Below are positions 11,665 to 24,174 of a stretch of DNA of 64,000 nucleotides, in pieces. The DNA lies in NCBI GenBank assembly GCA_019055375.1, contig JAHQIW010003777.1:1-64000 (forward strand). The letters run 5' to 3'. The notes beneath the pieces were generated by a model. It did no database searches. It worked only from the letters and a program-made list of their open reading frames with translations, and was not told the origin of the DNA. Numbering within the stretch: the first letter of the stretch is position 1; every line of letters begins with the position of its first letter. Source of the DNA: Parelaphostrongylus tenuis (taxonomy: Eukaryota > Nematoda > Chromadorea > Rhabditida > Metastrongylidae). The position numbers were made by a program, and so were the translations under genes.

Positions 11665-12194
11665 CAATACTTCAAGCACATTTTCTGAAATCTGTTCGCT
11701 TTTTTAATCTCTGTCAGTAGTTTAGAACTCAAGAAACTGAGGTATTTTCATCAGTCAGGATTATCTAACGCAGTCATTAGAATCATGTTCTCTCAAAAAG
11801 AAACAATTTTATTATTGTTGATTTGTCTGCGAGCAGAATATTACTTACCCACCACCCCACTTTCTTCCTATCAACTGGGTTTCCGTGAAATAAAACCGTA
11901 TGGTTCAAACGCTTTCTTCTGGAATGTTTGTAGTTTACTGTATGACGATGACTAGGGTTGGTGAAGAAGATAACGACAGCGAAGAGAGTGTGAACAGGAT
12001 AGATAGGTGGACGTGTTGGGTGAATGCTCCATAAAACTTGCAGGAACGTCAATGAATGGATGTGAGGTGATTGTTCGGCGACATGACGAGCTTAGCGAAC
12101 CAACACGAAACTTGCCCTCATCAAACAAAGATTCTCAGCAACCATTTTATTGAACCACATGCGGTATACACCACAAAAGCGTACAAACGTATAT
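11665..12194. other. No gene seen
   Basis: An 89-codon minus ORF (12052-11783) is the only long frame. No supporting feature. Confidence 0.4.
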
Positions 12195-12359
12195 ACACTG
12201 ATACACGCATACAAATATATACATACATGTTAGCATACATACATACATACATGCATGCATACATACATACATACATACACATACATAAATACATACATAC
12301 ATACATATATACATGCATACATATACATACATACATGCATACACACATACATACATACA

Positions 12360-12390
<31 letters not shown>

Positions 12391-12645
12391 CATACATACA
12401 TACATACATACATACATACATACATACATACATACATACATACATACATACATACATACATACATACATACATACATACATACATACATACATACATACA
12501 TACATACATACATACATACATACATACATAGACACATGCACACATACCGCCTACACACACGCCACGCATGCATACATACATACATACGTGCATACATACG
12601 TACTTATACATATATATGCGTACAAATAGAGCATCAAGAGAATGA
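12195..12645. repeat. Long (ACAT)n microsatellite array
   Basis: Near-pure ACAT repeats from about 12360 to 12530, with diverged repeats on either side. All six frames are open, giving long Tyr-Ile-His and Met-Tyr-Val-Cys ORFs that are not genes. Confidence 0.9.
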
Positions 12646-15067
12646 ATACTAGAAAACGAGTGATAAGATAGTGGGCACTATAGCCGACGGTAAGTCCCGA
12701 TGGTGTTATTAGGTCTCAACAATTGAATTTAGCAAATCTATCAGGTTTACATTCCATTTTGTGAATGCTTATTGTCTGGAACAGATATCACAGAAGATTT
12801 ATTATTAAGACAGATTACAGCAATGTAATCAGTAGTAGCGGTTGCAATAGCAACATTAACGCTTAGAATATTGTCTAGGCACACCTTATTTTTTGCTTTT
12901 TTCTTTATTTATTTTGTCTTTTTATATATCTTTCTCAAATTGAAAAAAGGACATTTGATTGGAATTATAGAAACATTTGTCGTCGTTTTTACTCAGGATG
13001 ACCTATGGTGAAATCGCATGAGGTAATAAAACGAAAAAGAGTTGCGAGAACATGTGTTCTTTCCAAAAGCGCTTCACTCATTTCAAAAAAGTAAATGCTG
13101 CAAGAAAAAGTCTTGATCTGAGATCTCAAAGTACTGGGAACCAAACATTTCATAAATTAGAAAGCTCAAAATTTCCAGCGTTTTTACTGCTTATAATGTT
13201 CCATATACACCTAAGAGAATTAAATGGTGAGCAAAAATACAACCTCAGATGGGAGTCGAATCCGCGTTCCACTGTGTTTTTGCCCACTGCTCAATTCCGT
13301 CAGGTTTATAAGAAGTCAGAAAGCTATCAAAGCCTTGAATATTATAAAATTTCAAGTGTGAAGAGCTTTTTACAGTAAGGGGTAGCTGTTTAGTGAAAAT
13401 TTTACCAATCTGATAAGTAATCAAGTAGATTGATGCAATTTTACATCACGTTTTTGAATTTTTTTACGTCCCTAAATGATAAGGAAAAAAATTGTAAGCC
13501 ATGACTAGGGTAGCCGCCGAATAATGGTGCTAAAATGAGTTCAGAGAAATCTGATTTTGAATTAGTGCAATAACGGAGTTTTCAAATGTAATGACACAGA
13601 GGCGTATATGGTGCATAGATGACAGATAGATTGTCGTTATTATGTCGAACAATATACTTCTTTAATACTCATCAACAGGAGCTTTGACTATCTAGTTATT
13701 TTTGTTAAGCACATATAGAAGGGGAATGCGAAGACGACGCAGGAGATGGAATTTTGGCTGGCTTCGAAGATGAATAAAATGCTGGATCTCAATCACTTCT
13801 GCAGCAACTGCCTATTTATTGTATCTCATGCATGGTTCGTAGAAGAAAATGACTGAATATATGGCCTACATCATGACTCAAAAGGAGGCAAAGTCAGTGT
13901 TTTTATAGACAAGGCAATCTTTGTAGTAATTTGCAGATCAGTGATAATAGTTGGTGACCTGAGTAAGACTGAACCAAAACCAATGCTATATGTTTTGCCA
14001 GTTACTTGTTTTCATTATGCTACGCACACCTTCTTGATGTAGAGTGGTACTATAGTTATGGAAAACGCAAAATGTGAAGGGAAATTCCGTGTATTTTTCT
14101 CAGTCCTGTAACAACTTGATTACTACGTTTCTTACAGGCAGACCAATCAAAATTCGGAATCATGAGTAGTTATCTATCTAACGTGTTCGAAAACTAAATT
14201 TTCGGAGGAAGGCGACGAAAAATGACCAACCATGATCCGCTCCCAATATTTTTCCCGTTTCGTTGAAAAATCACTGGTTTGATCCACCGATGTCATCGCC
14301 ATCATCGTCATCATCATCAACAACAACAACAGGAATAGGCTACAGGCCTCTCTATATCCACTCAGAAAATACAGTATTGACCAAATGTGCATAGAATACT
14401 CAATGTCATAGTCGTCGCTGCAAATCAAAGCGAACTTCTGCAGTACTCAGCCATGTCATCCTAGTCCAATCTACCGGTTCCTATGAATACTCTAAGTTTT
14501 TATTTGGTGAGAAGCAAACGGCTCAGTTTATATGAGCGCGACTACGATGATAGCTTATCATCTACAGATGTACTCATTGACAGGTGTACAATTTTCCCGA
14601 CCACGATCGTCAATTCTGAAGATTCGGAAAGTATCGATTGTTCCTACGATGCGGTGATGATCGGGCACATGTCGTGCAAATAACAATGCTGAGCATTGGT
14701 TCACTGAATAGATTATCGGGAAGTGATGAAAAAAATCACTGAAGAATTCGATTGGTGTGGCAGAAAAAAATTACGGTGTTGTTCAGTGACTTTGCGGCTG
14801 AAGCTTTTCAAGATCAATCAATAACGCTATGAGCTGTACCTACTTGTTTTCTTCGGAAAATGGAAGTGTTTGATACAACAAAAAGACAATAAAACACTTC
14901 TTCATGTAAAATCGAGGAGACATAGAAACCAACGATAAGTTCAGTTAGTTACAAGTACTTGAAATAAATTTTTAAGTTTGCTATTGCCATTTCAATTTCC
15001 TCTCTGCTGCCTATTCTTTCTTTTATGCTCTCCCGATCTTTATGTTCAATTTTTGGATGGCTTTCAA
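12646..15067. other. No gene seen apart from a SINE B copy
   Basis: AT-rich, with short trinucleotide runs at 14285-14330. ORFs at 14174-14428 (minus) and 14483-14683 (plus) are unsupported. Confidence 0.4.
13162..13275 (-). repeat. SINE family B
   Basis: The minus strand reads GGATTCGACTCCCATCTGAG (B-box region), then GCTCACCATTTAATTCTCTT and AGGTGTATATGGAACATTAT, then AGCAGTAAAAACGCTGGAAA. Its 5' head is largely lost. Confidence 0.5.
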
Positions 15068-15300
15068 AATCATTTAGATACTTCTATATTTAATATTCTT
15101 AGGCGCACACACACAATTAGGTGGTCCGTCTTCACTAGTTTTGCGGACCCCAGCACATATTTCAGATGGTATATTGCTGGTCGTGCATATTATATTCCTT
15201 GGCTTCCTGACGTAACCTTGCAAGGGCGTTTTCAGCTTTTCACGATGTCGTTTGCAAGGAATGGATTTCGGCATCGGATCCTTGATCGAGCTTCCTACTT
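15068..15300 (-). repeat. Dispersed repeat G, minus copy
   Basis: The minus strand carries AAACGCCCTTGCAAGGTTAC, GTCAGGAAGCCAAGGAATAT, GCACGACCAGCAATATACCA and CTGGGGTCCGCAAAACTAGT, the same order as the copy at 22508. Open frames on both strands over it are incidental. Confidence 0.5.
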
Positions 15301-15731
15301 GTTGATTCGGAGATGATGTTAAGCCGAAATCAAAAGCAGAAGTAGGAAAGAAAATCAACCGACCGCTCACGAATGATCTAAAGGCCGAAATCCTTTCAAT
15401 ATTTCTACCTTTTCTTATTCCTATTTTTAATAATTTCGTCTAGCTTTCACATTTTTCATAATTTAGCAGCTTATTACGAAATTCTGTAAGTCGAAGAACA
15501 GTACCGCCATACCAGTGGAAGTCTCACTTTCAATGTGAATCACTCATTTAAACGTTTAAAATCTTGATATTATGAAATGGAGCGCAAATTGTTATGAAAG
15601 ATTGATAGAAATTTCGAGAGAAAATGGGTGAGTCTGTATTAATGCTATGTCTCAAGGTCTCACTTGGCACATTTCGCATAAATACGTTCATGTTTTCTCG
15701 GTTCATAGCTTGTAAGCTGAATTAAAGTCTG

Positions 15732-15848
15732 ATGAAGGTCAATCGTTACCGTAGTCAGCTGCAGCGTCCAGATCCGATTGATCGAAGAAGTGCCAGTGTT
15801 GGTGATGACGGTTGTGGTGGCAATACTGGTGGTCAACATTATTGTTAG
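15732..15848 (+). CDS. 38-codon ORF with PKA-like RRSAS motif
   Basis: ATG to TAG, 38 residues beginning MKVNRYRSQLQRPDPIDRRS and ending in a Gly/Asp/Asn-rich run. RRSAS has the form of a basophilic-kinase site. A weak donor (AGT|GTTGGT, 15798) would join it in phase 0 to the exon-like piece at 15918, across a 120-base intron. Too short to assign and no homology recognised. Confidence 0.22.
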   Translation: MKVNRYRSQLQRPDPIDRRSASVGDDGCGGNTGGQHYC

Positions 15849-15917
15849 CTTTGTAATATCGAAAAAATATGGAACGAAACATTAAGATAATATATCTCTT
15901 ACTCTTTCTACTTCTAG

Positions 15918-16050
15918 ATTCTTCACAAAATAGACCCTCAAGTTAGTTTGTCGCCCAGCAGTGCGAAATTGGCATCATCTCTGCAATTCCAGAACAGTTT
16001 TTTCTTCAAGAATCTTTCAGCCGCACCGACAGAGTTCCTTTTCAGTTCAA
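15918..16050 (+). CDS. Candidate exon, 44 codons
   Basis: Acceptor CTTTCTACTTCTAG, then an open frame ILHKIDPQVSLSPSSAKLAS followed by SLQFQNSFFFKNLSAAPTEF and LFSS, then donor TCAA|GTAAAA in phase 1. The piece at 21417 enters in the matching phase, so the two could belong to one + strand gene upstream of the RNF220-like gene. No family recognised. Confidence 0.28.
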
Positions 16051-17481
16051 GTAAAAGACGATACAAACGTGATTCAGTCAATTGAAACGAGATTACGCCA
16101 CTATTATCTGGATTCTGAACGACTTTTCGGTGTGAATGAAAATCGCATGTTAATAGAATTTTGCTTGATTTGTTTTGAGTAGTAGCTTTCTAGATTAGGT
16201 TTTGTGAACCTCTACAACTCAGAAAACATTTTGATGCTCTCACCAATTGAAGGAGACATTTCTGAAAAAGAGAAAAGTTAGGGCAAAAAGAAAGTGAAGT
16301 GTGGTATAGGACAAATACGTGTGTTTTTCTGGATCTTTCATAAATATGGTTTCTTTTGCATAAGAACAGTTTTTAACAACAACTCTAATTTCGTTATTTT
16401 TCTTGGAAGCAATCTAAGTCACTGGTGAGCAGAAAACGAAATGAGCTTGAAGAGAACCATTATAATGCTAATCTTAAAGATGATAAAACCTCAAAACTAT
16501 TTTTACTGTTTTATGTACCTTTATATCTATTTGATGCTAATACGCTGTAATTTTAGGTAACAAAAAGTTCCTAATTTATGAGTGAAATTGTTGAAATGAT
16601 GTTTTTTAGACGTTGGGCATTCGCATCCTTCCAGTAACAATAGATATGTTTCACTAACGTGTACTGTATGGGGTGTATGTTGACATAATTGCTCCACATA
16701 AGCGTTTCAATTTAAATTCCTAAGAGCATATACAAATAGCTATATTTGATCGAATAAGAAAAATTCGATGAAAAAGGAAATTTCTCGATGATACGGTTTT
16801 GTTTCATGGTGCTTTCGATGTCAACCATCAGCCCTCGTCGAAGCAATCATGCAAAAGTCGTCGATTAAGAATATAAAACAGTTTTTTGTTTCCATTAATT
16901 TTCTATACGGTAGTTATAGCAAACTTTCGTTCGTGAATATAATTAGAATTGAAGCTACGGTTGAGTTTGTGATGATATCATTAATCAGTGTCAGGAGATA
17001 CACCACCATGGCTGTGAACAAAACTAGAAATGCATGTGTGTAATGATTTGGTAAAATAATTTGGTTCAAATAATCATGAGTGCCAATTAAAATCAGAGAG
17101 AGTGAGTTGTAAAACCTGTTAATCACAGCTAACAAGCAAACTTGCTTTTGCTGTGAATCTTTATCAAGCTTCAAATTTTCGTATCAAATGAATTAGAACC
17201 TAGGTAATGGATTGGAATAGGCCCTTTGTGTGCCTCGTGAATGCACGCCGAAATAGGATTGCCCACGAAAATCACTATTTGAACAATAAGTTATCGAATA
17301 AAATGGAATCGTGGTGGTGCTACAGTTGACTGATTACATTAATGTTTCATAATTAAGTTCGTCCAGCTGAAACACTATTACCTCGTTGTCAACTATCTAA
17401 ACAGTTTCCCACAGCAGTAATAACTATATCGAACTACACTAGTAAACCACAAAGACTGATGCCGTTATTGATTACTTTCCC

Positions 17482-17550
17482 ATCAAAAGCAACTTTAAGC
17501 TATTATCAAAAGCAACTTTAGGCTATTATCAAAAGCAACTTTAGGCTATT
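17482..17550 (+). repeat. Tandem repeat, 3 x 23 bases
   Basis: Three copies of ATCAAAAGCAACTTTAGGCT plus ATT (first copy has A for G). Perfect head-to-tail array. Confidence 0.85.
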
Positions 17551-17862
17551 AGCTAATCGATAGTAGCCTTATCTTGAAAATAAAAGGAAAGTTCCCTATA
17601 AAATTTAGGTCGTAACGACGAAGGAGCAAAAAGAGCTGGTAATAAAGTGGAATTACAACGACTGTAATTAATTGGCCTAATCTATATTAGGTCATGCAAA
17701 CTAGGAGATTAGTCATCTGATACAGTGCATAAATATAATTAATATTCTGACTTTGACTGAAGCTAGGAAACAAACGATCCTACGATTGATTACCTTCGAT
17801 GTGGTCTACTACTGCAGTCCATTGGAATTGTACAGATATGTGGCCATCAGTAGTTTTGTTGA

Positions 17863-18084
17863 TTGAGGTGGCGTCGATTTTCACATTGCGTTTGGTGTGA
17901 TGATGGTTGGTGGCCCGCCTCTTTTGGACAGAGTGCTAGTACCGATTCTTATTTTGACTGTTTGTGGTCAGAAAGTGTTTTTAACATCGCCGTTTTCCCG
18001 CATACGATTACCTCTCGTCGTTGTCATTCATCGTTCCGGCCACATAAATTGAAACGAAGGCCAAATATGTTGACTGCCGTGTGA
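17863..18084 (+). CDS. 73-codon ORF, unassigned
   Basis: An open frame rich in Trp, Ser and Cys (for example DDGWWPASFGQSASTDSYFD) ending in a basic RPHKLKRRPNMLTAV and TGA. Base composition is less AT-rich than the flanks. No convincing splice sites or relatives. Possibly an exon or an old transposon piece. Confidence 0.15.
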   Translation: MRWRRFSHCVWCDDGWWPASFGQSASTDSYFDCLWSESVFNIAVFPHTITSRRCHSSFRPHKLKRRPNMLTAV

Positions 18085-20815
18085 CACTGCTCTACCGATA
18101 TAAATGCTCATCAAACATTTTTTGTCTTATTGCAAAAGAAATTAGTACAGCTCCTAGTTTCTCTTCCCAAACATGTTCTTGACATTCTTTTCTCGTTGAT
18201 GAGAAAATTTTCCACCGCTTTTTAGCAATGTTTATCCGAAAGTCGGATTTTCTCTACTGCTATGTTTGTCTCCTCTAAGGTTCTCTATCTTAAGTAGTCT
18301 AGAGGATATCGACAGCAATAATTACTTAGAAAGGGAAAGAGAGACTGTTTACAAGCAAACTTCAATTTATTTCACCTTCATATCCACTTCTAGCTGCTTC
18401 TGATCTTGTGCAAAAGCTTAGGCTAAGATGTTTAACCCTTTGTTCATGGTTTAACAGACAGGTGGCAACTCCAAAGAATCATTGTATATTAACTTTCAGA
18501 GCTATCTCAAAGCTATCGTTTTTCAATGATGCAAGAAAAAACATTCTTTTGAATAGAATAGTTCGTAACTAGATTTGTCCGAAAAGGACATAGATATATG
18601 TTTTGTGCTCCCGTATCCTTCCCATGTAGTGGTTAACCGTCTAGCGGTGATGAAGAATTGTATCCACGGCATCGAACTGGGGTTCACGGAAGAAGACGAG
18701 CTTGGAACGGTCATTTTAGATCGAATTCAAAAACTGATTGCCATGTTGGTGAATAATCGGCTGTTGCCGATAAGACTTTTCAACATAAACTTGGTAGCTC
18801 TCTTCATTGCGAAGTAAAAAAAAACCGGCTTTGAATCACAAAGACGGCAATTCCTGCCCATGACGAAGAGCTGAAAACTCTTCTAAGGCGCAAACTCTGC
18901 GGAACTGGACGTCAACATACAAAATCAAGCGATATTTATGAAAGCCGTCTTCGTTCTGACCAAAAATTTCCGTGTCTAAATTATGTGTTAACCGACGCAG
19001 AAATTCGACATTTCATCGAAGTTGTATAGAAATGGAAAATCTTGATCTCTCAGATTGCCCGAAAAGCTGCAAAACCCATGAAAGAAATCTGAATGGCATA
19101 CTTCAAAACCTCAGATTTCTTTTCGACAGTATCACTTATCTTTCTTCGATTCTAATAAATTTTCTCACCAGCATTTATTGTAGCAAGCGTATTGAATCAT
19201 TCAAAGAATCTTTCTGATTTTCTTTGAAAATTGTCGCGCATCTCAATTTCGAGCGCCTGTATTCGTTTTATAAGAGACGTTCCACGACTTCATGATCTGA
19301 AGTATTAAGGATTGTAGTCTGTTTTTTCATCCTCATGGCAGCAGCTGCCCAACATGGGCAGCTGCTCTGGACGTGATAACTGGTCGGATATTGAAGCAAT
19401 TTTGTCATTCACGTCTTCGATGTCGTCGCCGCAATGAGTAGTGAGATCGGCTACTCATTCACCTCTTTGCAAGAATGATCAATACCTGTATGAGTCCCTT
19501 GAGATTTTCATTCAGTTATAATTATCATTGTCATGGAGATAACAAAGAAACAACGAGTAAGATCTAAATGTTGGTCAAAAAATGGTCTCACATTCGTCTC
19601 GTTTGGTCGTTTGAAAGCATGAGAAAATTCAAAAAAGGCTTGCAAATAGGATTCGTAAAGGATGACGACTCAGCGGCAATGTCACCCACTGGCTGGAAAT
19701 ATTCCAGTTTCATAGAAAAGCACCTATACATGGGCATGCTATTCTTTCTGAATAGGAGAAAACGCTCAAAAAGACAGTCGAAAACTTTTATTGAATCAAC
19801 TCATGCACGAATCATGGTAAAATCTCTGATAGTAAAGATGTGGACGAAAAGAATATAGTCATACTACATAGTACAAGCGGTTTACTACCGCCGAATTGAT
19901 AGTTGTTCATGTAAGCGACGGATAAAAGCGAAAGCATTCAAGCCGAATTAGGAAACTAATTAGTAAGCAGTTCACTGATGGTTCAGAAACAGTTATGGAT
20001 TTTTCCTCGAAATTCTTCTCTATAAACTTGCTTAACTCAATCGAAATATCGTCGTTGAGAGATTAATTTCCATAATTGAAAGGAATTTTTGGTTTGTTTC
20101 GTTACGAGTCATATACCTGCGATGAATACCCTTTGAATTGGTGATATCTTCGGTAGAGTCTCATTGAGGCCAGTAACAAAGCTCTCGCCTCTATTGTACG
20201 AGCAAATGTCTTGACAGTATCCTTGCCGCAGTTGAACCTTTATGTGGGAAAAAGGTCTGGGAATGAGTTAGGGTACTCAACATCTTTTCGCTCTCTCGCA
20301 ATTCACGAAGAAATTACTAAGAACAGCGGCAAGTCGAGCGTAAAATAGTTTCGATATCCTATGGATGAGGAACACTTTCAACTGGGCGGAAATGGGCAGT
20401 GGTTACACATAACTTTTCACACACTTTCTGTTCACAATGATGGAGTCCCGTTGTAACTCTTAAGCTTTCTATATGCTCATATGGTGAACTGATGCTTTTA
20501 GATAAAATTTCTTAGAAACTTTGTCTACTTCGTTTGGAGTAGAGCTCAACATTATTGATTTTTCCAGGCTTTGTGAATTTTGCACTGAAGACATTTTTAC
20601 AGGTAATTTGTAGAAGGTAACGCTGTAAACGTGCGAAAATCCTCACCACTTCCACATTTGAAAGAACTTGTTCCTATCCAAACTTTAGTCATCATAACGA
20701 CACTTCATCCAAAAGGCATTCCGGCAGCAATAACCATCGAGAGGACAATGACCTCGTTCTTGAGTTCACTTGACGAACAGACTACCTACCGTAGTGTAGT
20801 TAGTGGGTCTGGCGT

Positions 20816-21020
20816 ATAATCCGCTGACGCCCGCGCGCCGCAGTCCAGCCGGCCAATCAGTGCATAAACCACGCCCATCGGGGCGGAACCGAGGTCAGGC
20901 AGTTGGTAGAGAGTGTGAACGCCGGAGAGTTTGAACTAGTGGAGAGCAGACGATCATTCTTCGTTGAGAAGATAGTCCAGTCCACCCCGTACGTACGCTA
21001 CCAGTCCAGTCAACCAGTAA
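20816..21020 (+). promoter_or_regulatory. GC-rich promoter-like island
   Basis: In an AT-rich setting this stretch is rich in CpG and holds GCCGGCCAATCAGTGCATAA (a CCAAT box followed by a weak TATA-like CATAAA), CCACGCCC (KLF/Sp1 form) and GGGGCGGAAC. It lies about 3.3 kb before the start codon of the RNF220-like gene, on the right strand to be its promoter, with the 5'UTR intron or outron ending at 24173. A possible donor follows at ATG|GTAAAT (21022). Inference from composition and motifs only. Confidence 0.35.
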
Positions 21021-21416
21021 TGGTAAATGCTTCTACTCACTCACATCACTTTACCACAAAATATTACTGTAGCCGTGAACACGAACGCGATCAACACTGT
21101 AGTGAACTTAACTTCGCTCGGTTCTAGTAAATGTCGACTTTCATTAAGCTCTTCTCCAGCATTTTCAAAGGACCTCATATAATAGATTCTCTTCATCAGT
21201 TTCCTTCAAATTGCTTCTTCCATCGCGAAAGTACTGTATCTCTGGCGTATAAATCATGTTAGACTACCATCTACTCTATATTATTTTCGAAATCAATGCT
21301 ATTTTATTCAATTTTTAATCATAACGTTTGTGCATGGTGATAGTGCAATGAAACTCATTTAAGGACTAGTAATGAGCAAGACGATTTGTTTAACTATTGA
21401 GATTTGTCTTTAACAG

Positions 21417-21592
21417 GAGATCCATCAATGTTTTTATTTAAATTATATCTACTCTGCTACATGGAAAATTGGAAATCTGCACATTTCACCACTCAACATC
21501 GTTGGTGGGACGCGTCTGATGATCTATTCGAGTCACAACATGGCGAAGACGGAGTTCTTCCTAGTAACATTTTTATTGAAGATTTACAATGA
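21417..21592 (+). CDS. Candidate terminal exon with stop codon
   Basis: Acceptor GATTTGTCTTTAACAG, then an open frame with a coding-like, acidic C-terminus (THFTTQ-type start, HRWWDASDDLFESQHGEDG, PSNIFIEDLQ) and TGA. Its entry phase fits the exit phase of 15918-16050. No AATAAA was seen within 100 bases. Function unknown. Confidence 0.28.
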
Positions 21593-21837
21593 AATCAACG
21601 TGTTGTTAATTGATTAATTTAATATCTACTTTTATGCCTAAATCCAAAGTGAGGTCGACCAAAAGAGCGACTATGCAGAAAAAAGTTAATTTCTCACCTT
21701 CCTCCAAAGAGTTTTCATTTTTAGTTGATATTACCAAGTTTTAATTATAATCGAAATATCCCCCGACAACACTAATACTAACGATAGTAATAGCAACAAT
21801 AGCAGTAATAAGAATAATAACAAAAATAAACCCAATA

Positions 21838-21995
21838 ATGTAGGGTGGTGTGCAAAGACATTTGCGTCAGCTGGGATGCGAACCCAGACTTCGTATGGGT
21901 TCGAATCCCAGCTAACGCAAATGTTTTTGCACCCACTCTACGTTATTGGGTTTATTGTGACATCATACCACCGCAATAGGCGGTCAAATAAAATG
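21838..21995. repeat. Family A repeat with two facing tRNA-like halves (hairpin)
   Basis: The element end (TTGCACCCACTCTACGTTAT, CATCATACCACCGCAATAGG, GGTCAAATAAA) is normal, but the tRNA-like part has been replaced by two inverted copies of the T-arm half. 21850-21886 and 21896-21932 pair over 37 bases with three mismatches, leaving a 9-base loop (GACTTCGTA). Both arms hold GGTTCGAATCCCAGC-type B-box sequence. Confidence 0.65.
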
Positions 21996-22507
21996 AATTC
22001 TGACTGATTCATAGCAAAAATATTAATGTTTTTTATCAATATAATAATAAAAATCTTTTATTAGGTATGTGGAATGGTGCAACAAGTCAAATGATGCAGC
22101 GTTTATATTATAACAAAATTTGTTGACTTCTTTATGTTTGTGAAATATTAGCAGTTAATGTGGAGGTTTTCTGCAGTCATCTCGTCACATAATGGTTCGT
22201 GTTATCTGATCATCATAAAAAAATGAGACGGCACAGTATCGCAGTCGTCGCGTTGAGCGTTATGCTTTTCATAACACAATATGTTCGCCACTTGATGCGA
22301 CACCACCAACTCCACCTCCATTCAGTCTCTGTTACGCCAAGAAATGGTGCTTTTCATCAAAGCACATCAGCAAGTCATCATCATCTTCTTTTTCTTTCCC
22401 ATCGTCTCCTTTACTATCATTACTGTTATTACTATTATTGTTCTTACTATTGTTGTTGTTTTACTTATTTTTTTTATTTTAATTATTTCGGCCTTTATAT
22501 CATCCGT

Positions 22508-22712
22508 GAGCTGAAGCTTGGCCAAGGCTCCATCGCCGAAATTCATTCCTTGAAAACGACAACGTGAAGGCCTGAAAACGTCCTTGCAAGGTTACGTCAG
22601 GAAACCAAGGAATGTCATATGCACGACCAGCAATATTCCATTTGAATTATGTGCTGGGGTCCCCACAACTAGTGAAGGCGGACCATTTAAGTATCTAAGT
22701 AAGTAAGTAATT
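22508..22712 (+). repeat. Dispersed repeat G, plus copy with (TAAG)n tail
   Basis: CCTTGCAAGGTTACGTCAGG, CCAAGGAATGTCATATGCAC, CATTTGAATTATGTGCTGGG, GGCGGACCATTTAAGTATCT, ending in AAGTAAGTAAGTAA. A short tandem tail of this kind is usual at the 3' end of non-LTR elements and SINEs. Family not recognised. Confidence 0.5.
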
Positions 22713-24173
22713 ATTATCACCATCTGCTACAACCTTTGTTACCTGTTTATTCGCCATGATCATCATCGTTGTCATCGTCATTGTCATCACCACTACCGCC
22801 ATCATTATCAGCATGATCACATCCATTTTACGCGTTTCATCATTATCATCATCATCATTCATAGTCAGCTGTTATTGCTGCGGTTCAGAAATCTAAACGT
22901 CACTTATGAGTTCTGCTGACTAAGATAAGACCAGCATGCTTAATCTCCGAATATCACTAGCAAACCACCCATAGGGATCGATTGGTCCTCAATTAGACCA
23001 TGAAAATGACATAGCTTTGAGTCGGGTAAATCAAAAAATTTGCATATTTTAATATCTGATAAGACCGAATTTATCATAAGGACAAAGGGAAATTTCTCAT
23101 ACCAGCAAATAATTTGTCGTAATGACGAATTAACTTCTGGCATTAGTTCTATGGTTCATAGAGAAAGTATGCATACATTGGAAAGGTAGGAGGCAAAGAT
23201 GTAACGAAGCTTAGTGCTGAACGAGAAGGCCGATCAATTGTCAAGAGTGCTAGAGCACTTTACATTGGCCATTCAACAAAATGACTGCTTTTAGCGACTT
23301 ATGCGTATCCTGTTCACATCATTGTTATTGTTACGTTAGCGGTTTTGATGTTTGTAGACGAGATGGTTCTTAGAAAAACATAAAGATTCAAGGAGAAATT
23401 GAAGGTTTGGACTTTTCATTTTAAATTAGTGTGGGTCGTTGTGGTCGTACATTGCATCTCTACTTATTCAACACCACTTCTTTGAACCTCTCGTGCTCAA
23501 AAATTTATCCCAATATTCTCTTGTCTCTCCTCATTCAAGTATGAATTACATTATTGAGTGGTTCTTCCTTAGATAAACACTGTTGTTGTAAAAAAAATTA
23601 CAATTCTGTCATATTTTGCAGTCCAAAAACACTCTAGAAAAGGTTTGACTTTAACGCTGTAGCGACTCTCTACAGCATCTTATCGATGATGACCTTTAAC
23701 AAAACATTTCTCATAATAACTGTGCCTAGCGAAGCACTTGCTTGACAATGTTGTGTTTTCTTATGGAAACTAGTCACCCCTAATTAGAAGCTGATGATGA
23801 AGCATAACTGGAATTTTTCCCCAATACTAGATGGCTATCGCTGTGATTTGATTACATTATATTTTTATATATTGACTCTTTAAAGAAAACTTCACCATAT
23901 CAAAAGGTCGTCCTATTACAACTGCTCAGAAATTCTTTTGTGTTCTACTAAATTTCTCAAGAATTTCCTATTAGGATGGATTGAAACTATTTTCAGACCA
24001 TATAAGAATCTGTAAAGCACACTTAAGCATTATTTTTCATGTGATTATAAGAAATCTCGCGACTTCATTTGCTTCTTTTCTTAACTGAGTGGTACATATG
24101 CTTGTTATTATTCCATCTGTCTTACGCTCGCTTTAAATAAGCAGGAAATAGGACCATATTTATCTTCCTTCAG
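22713..24173. other. Upstream region or outron of the RNF220-like gene
   Basis: After the ATC repeats the sequence is AT-rich and unique, ending in the acceptor before the start codon. No coding-like frame. Confidence 0.4.
22740..22860. repeat. (ATC)n-type microsatellite
   Basis: Imperfect ATC/TCA trinucleotide repeats such as ATCATCATCGTTGTCATCGT. Similar short runs occur at 14290-14330, 21760-21835 and 27640-27710. Confidence 0.7.
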
Positions 24174-24174
24174 A

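Larger units (their letters stand above)
16051..20815. other. Mostly unassigned sequence
   Basis: It holds the 23-base tandem repeat (17482) and ORFs at 17863-18084, 18575-18817 (80 codons, with HGIELGFTEEDELGTVILDR) and 19568-19858 (96 codons, basic). None can be tied to splice sites or a family. If a + strand gene links 15918 to 21417, this is its intron. Confidence 0.35.

Noticed and set aside
12071..12652. Longest ORFs of the window (193 and 158 codons)
   Set aside because: They are translations of the (ACAT)n microsatellite; all frames are open.
17870..17960. SH3 domain from DDGWW
   Set aside because: Only the five-residue match is present; the flanking residues do not follow the fold.
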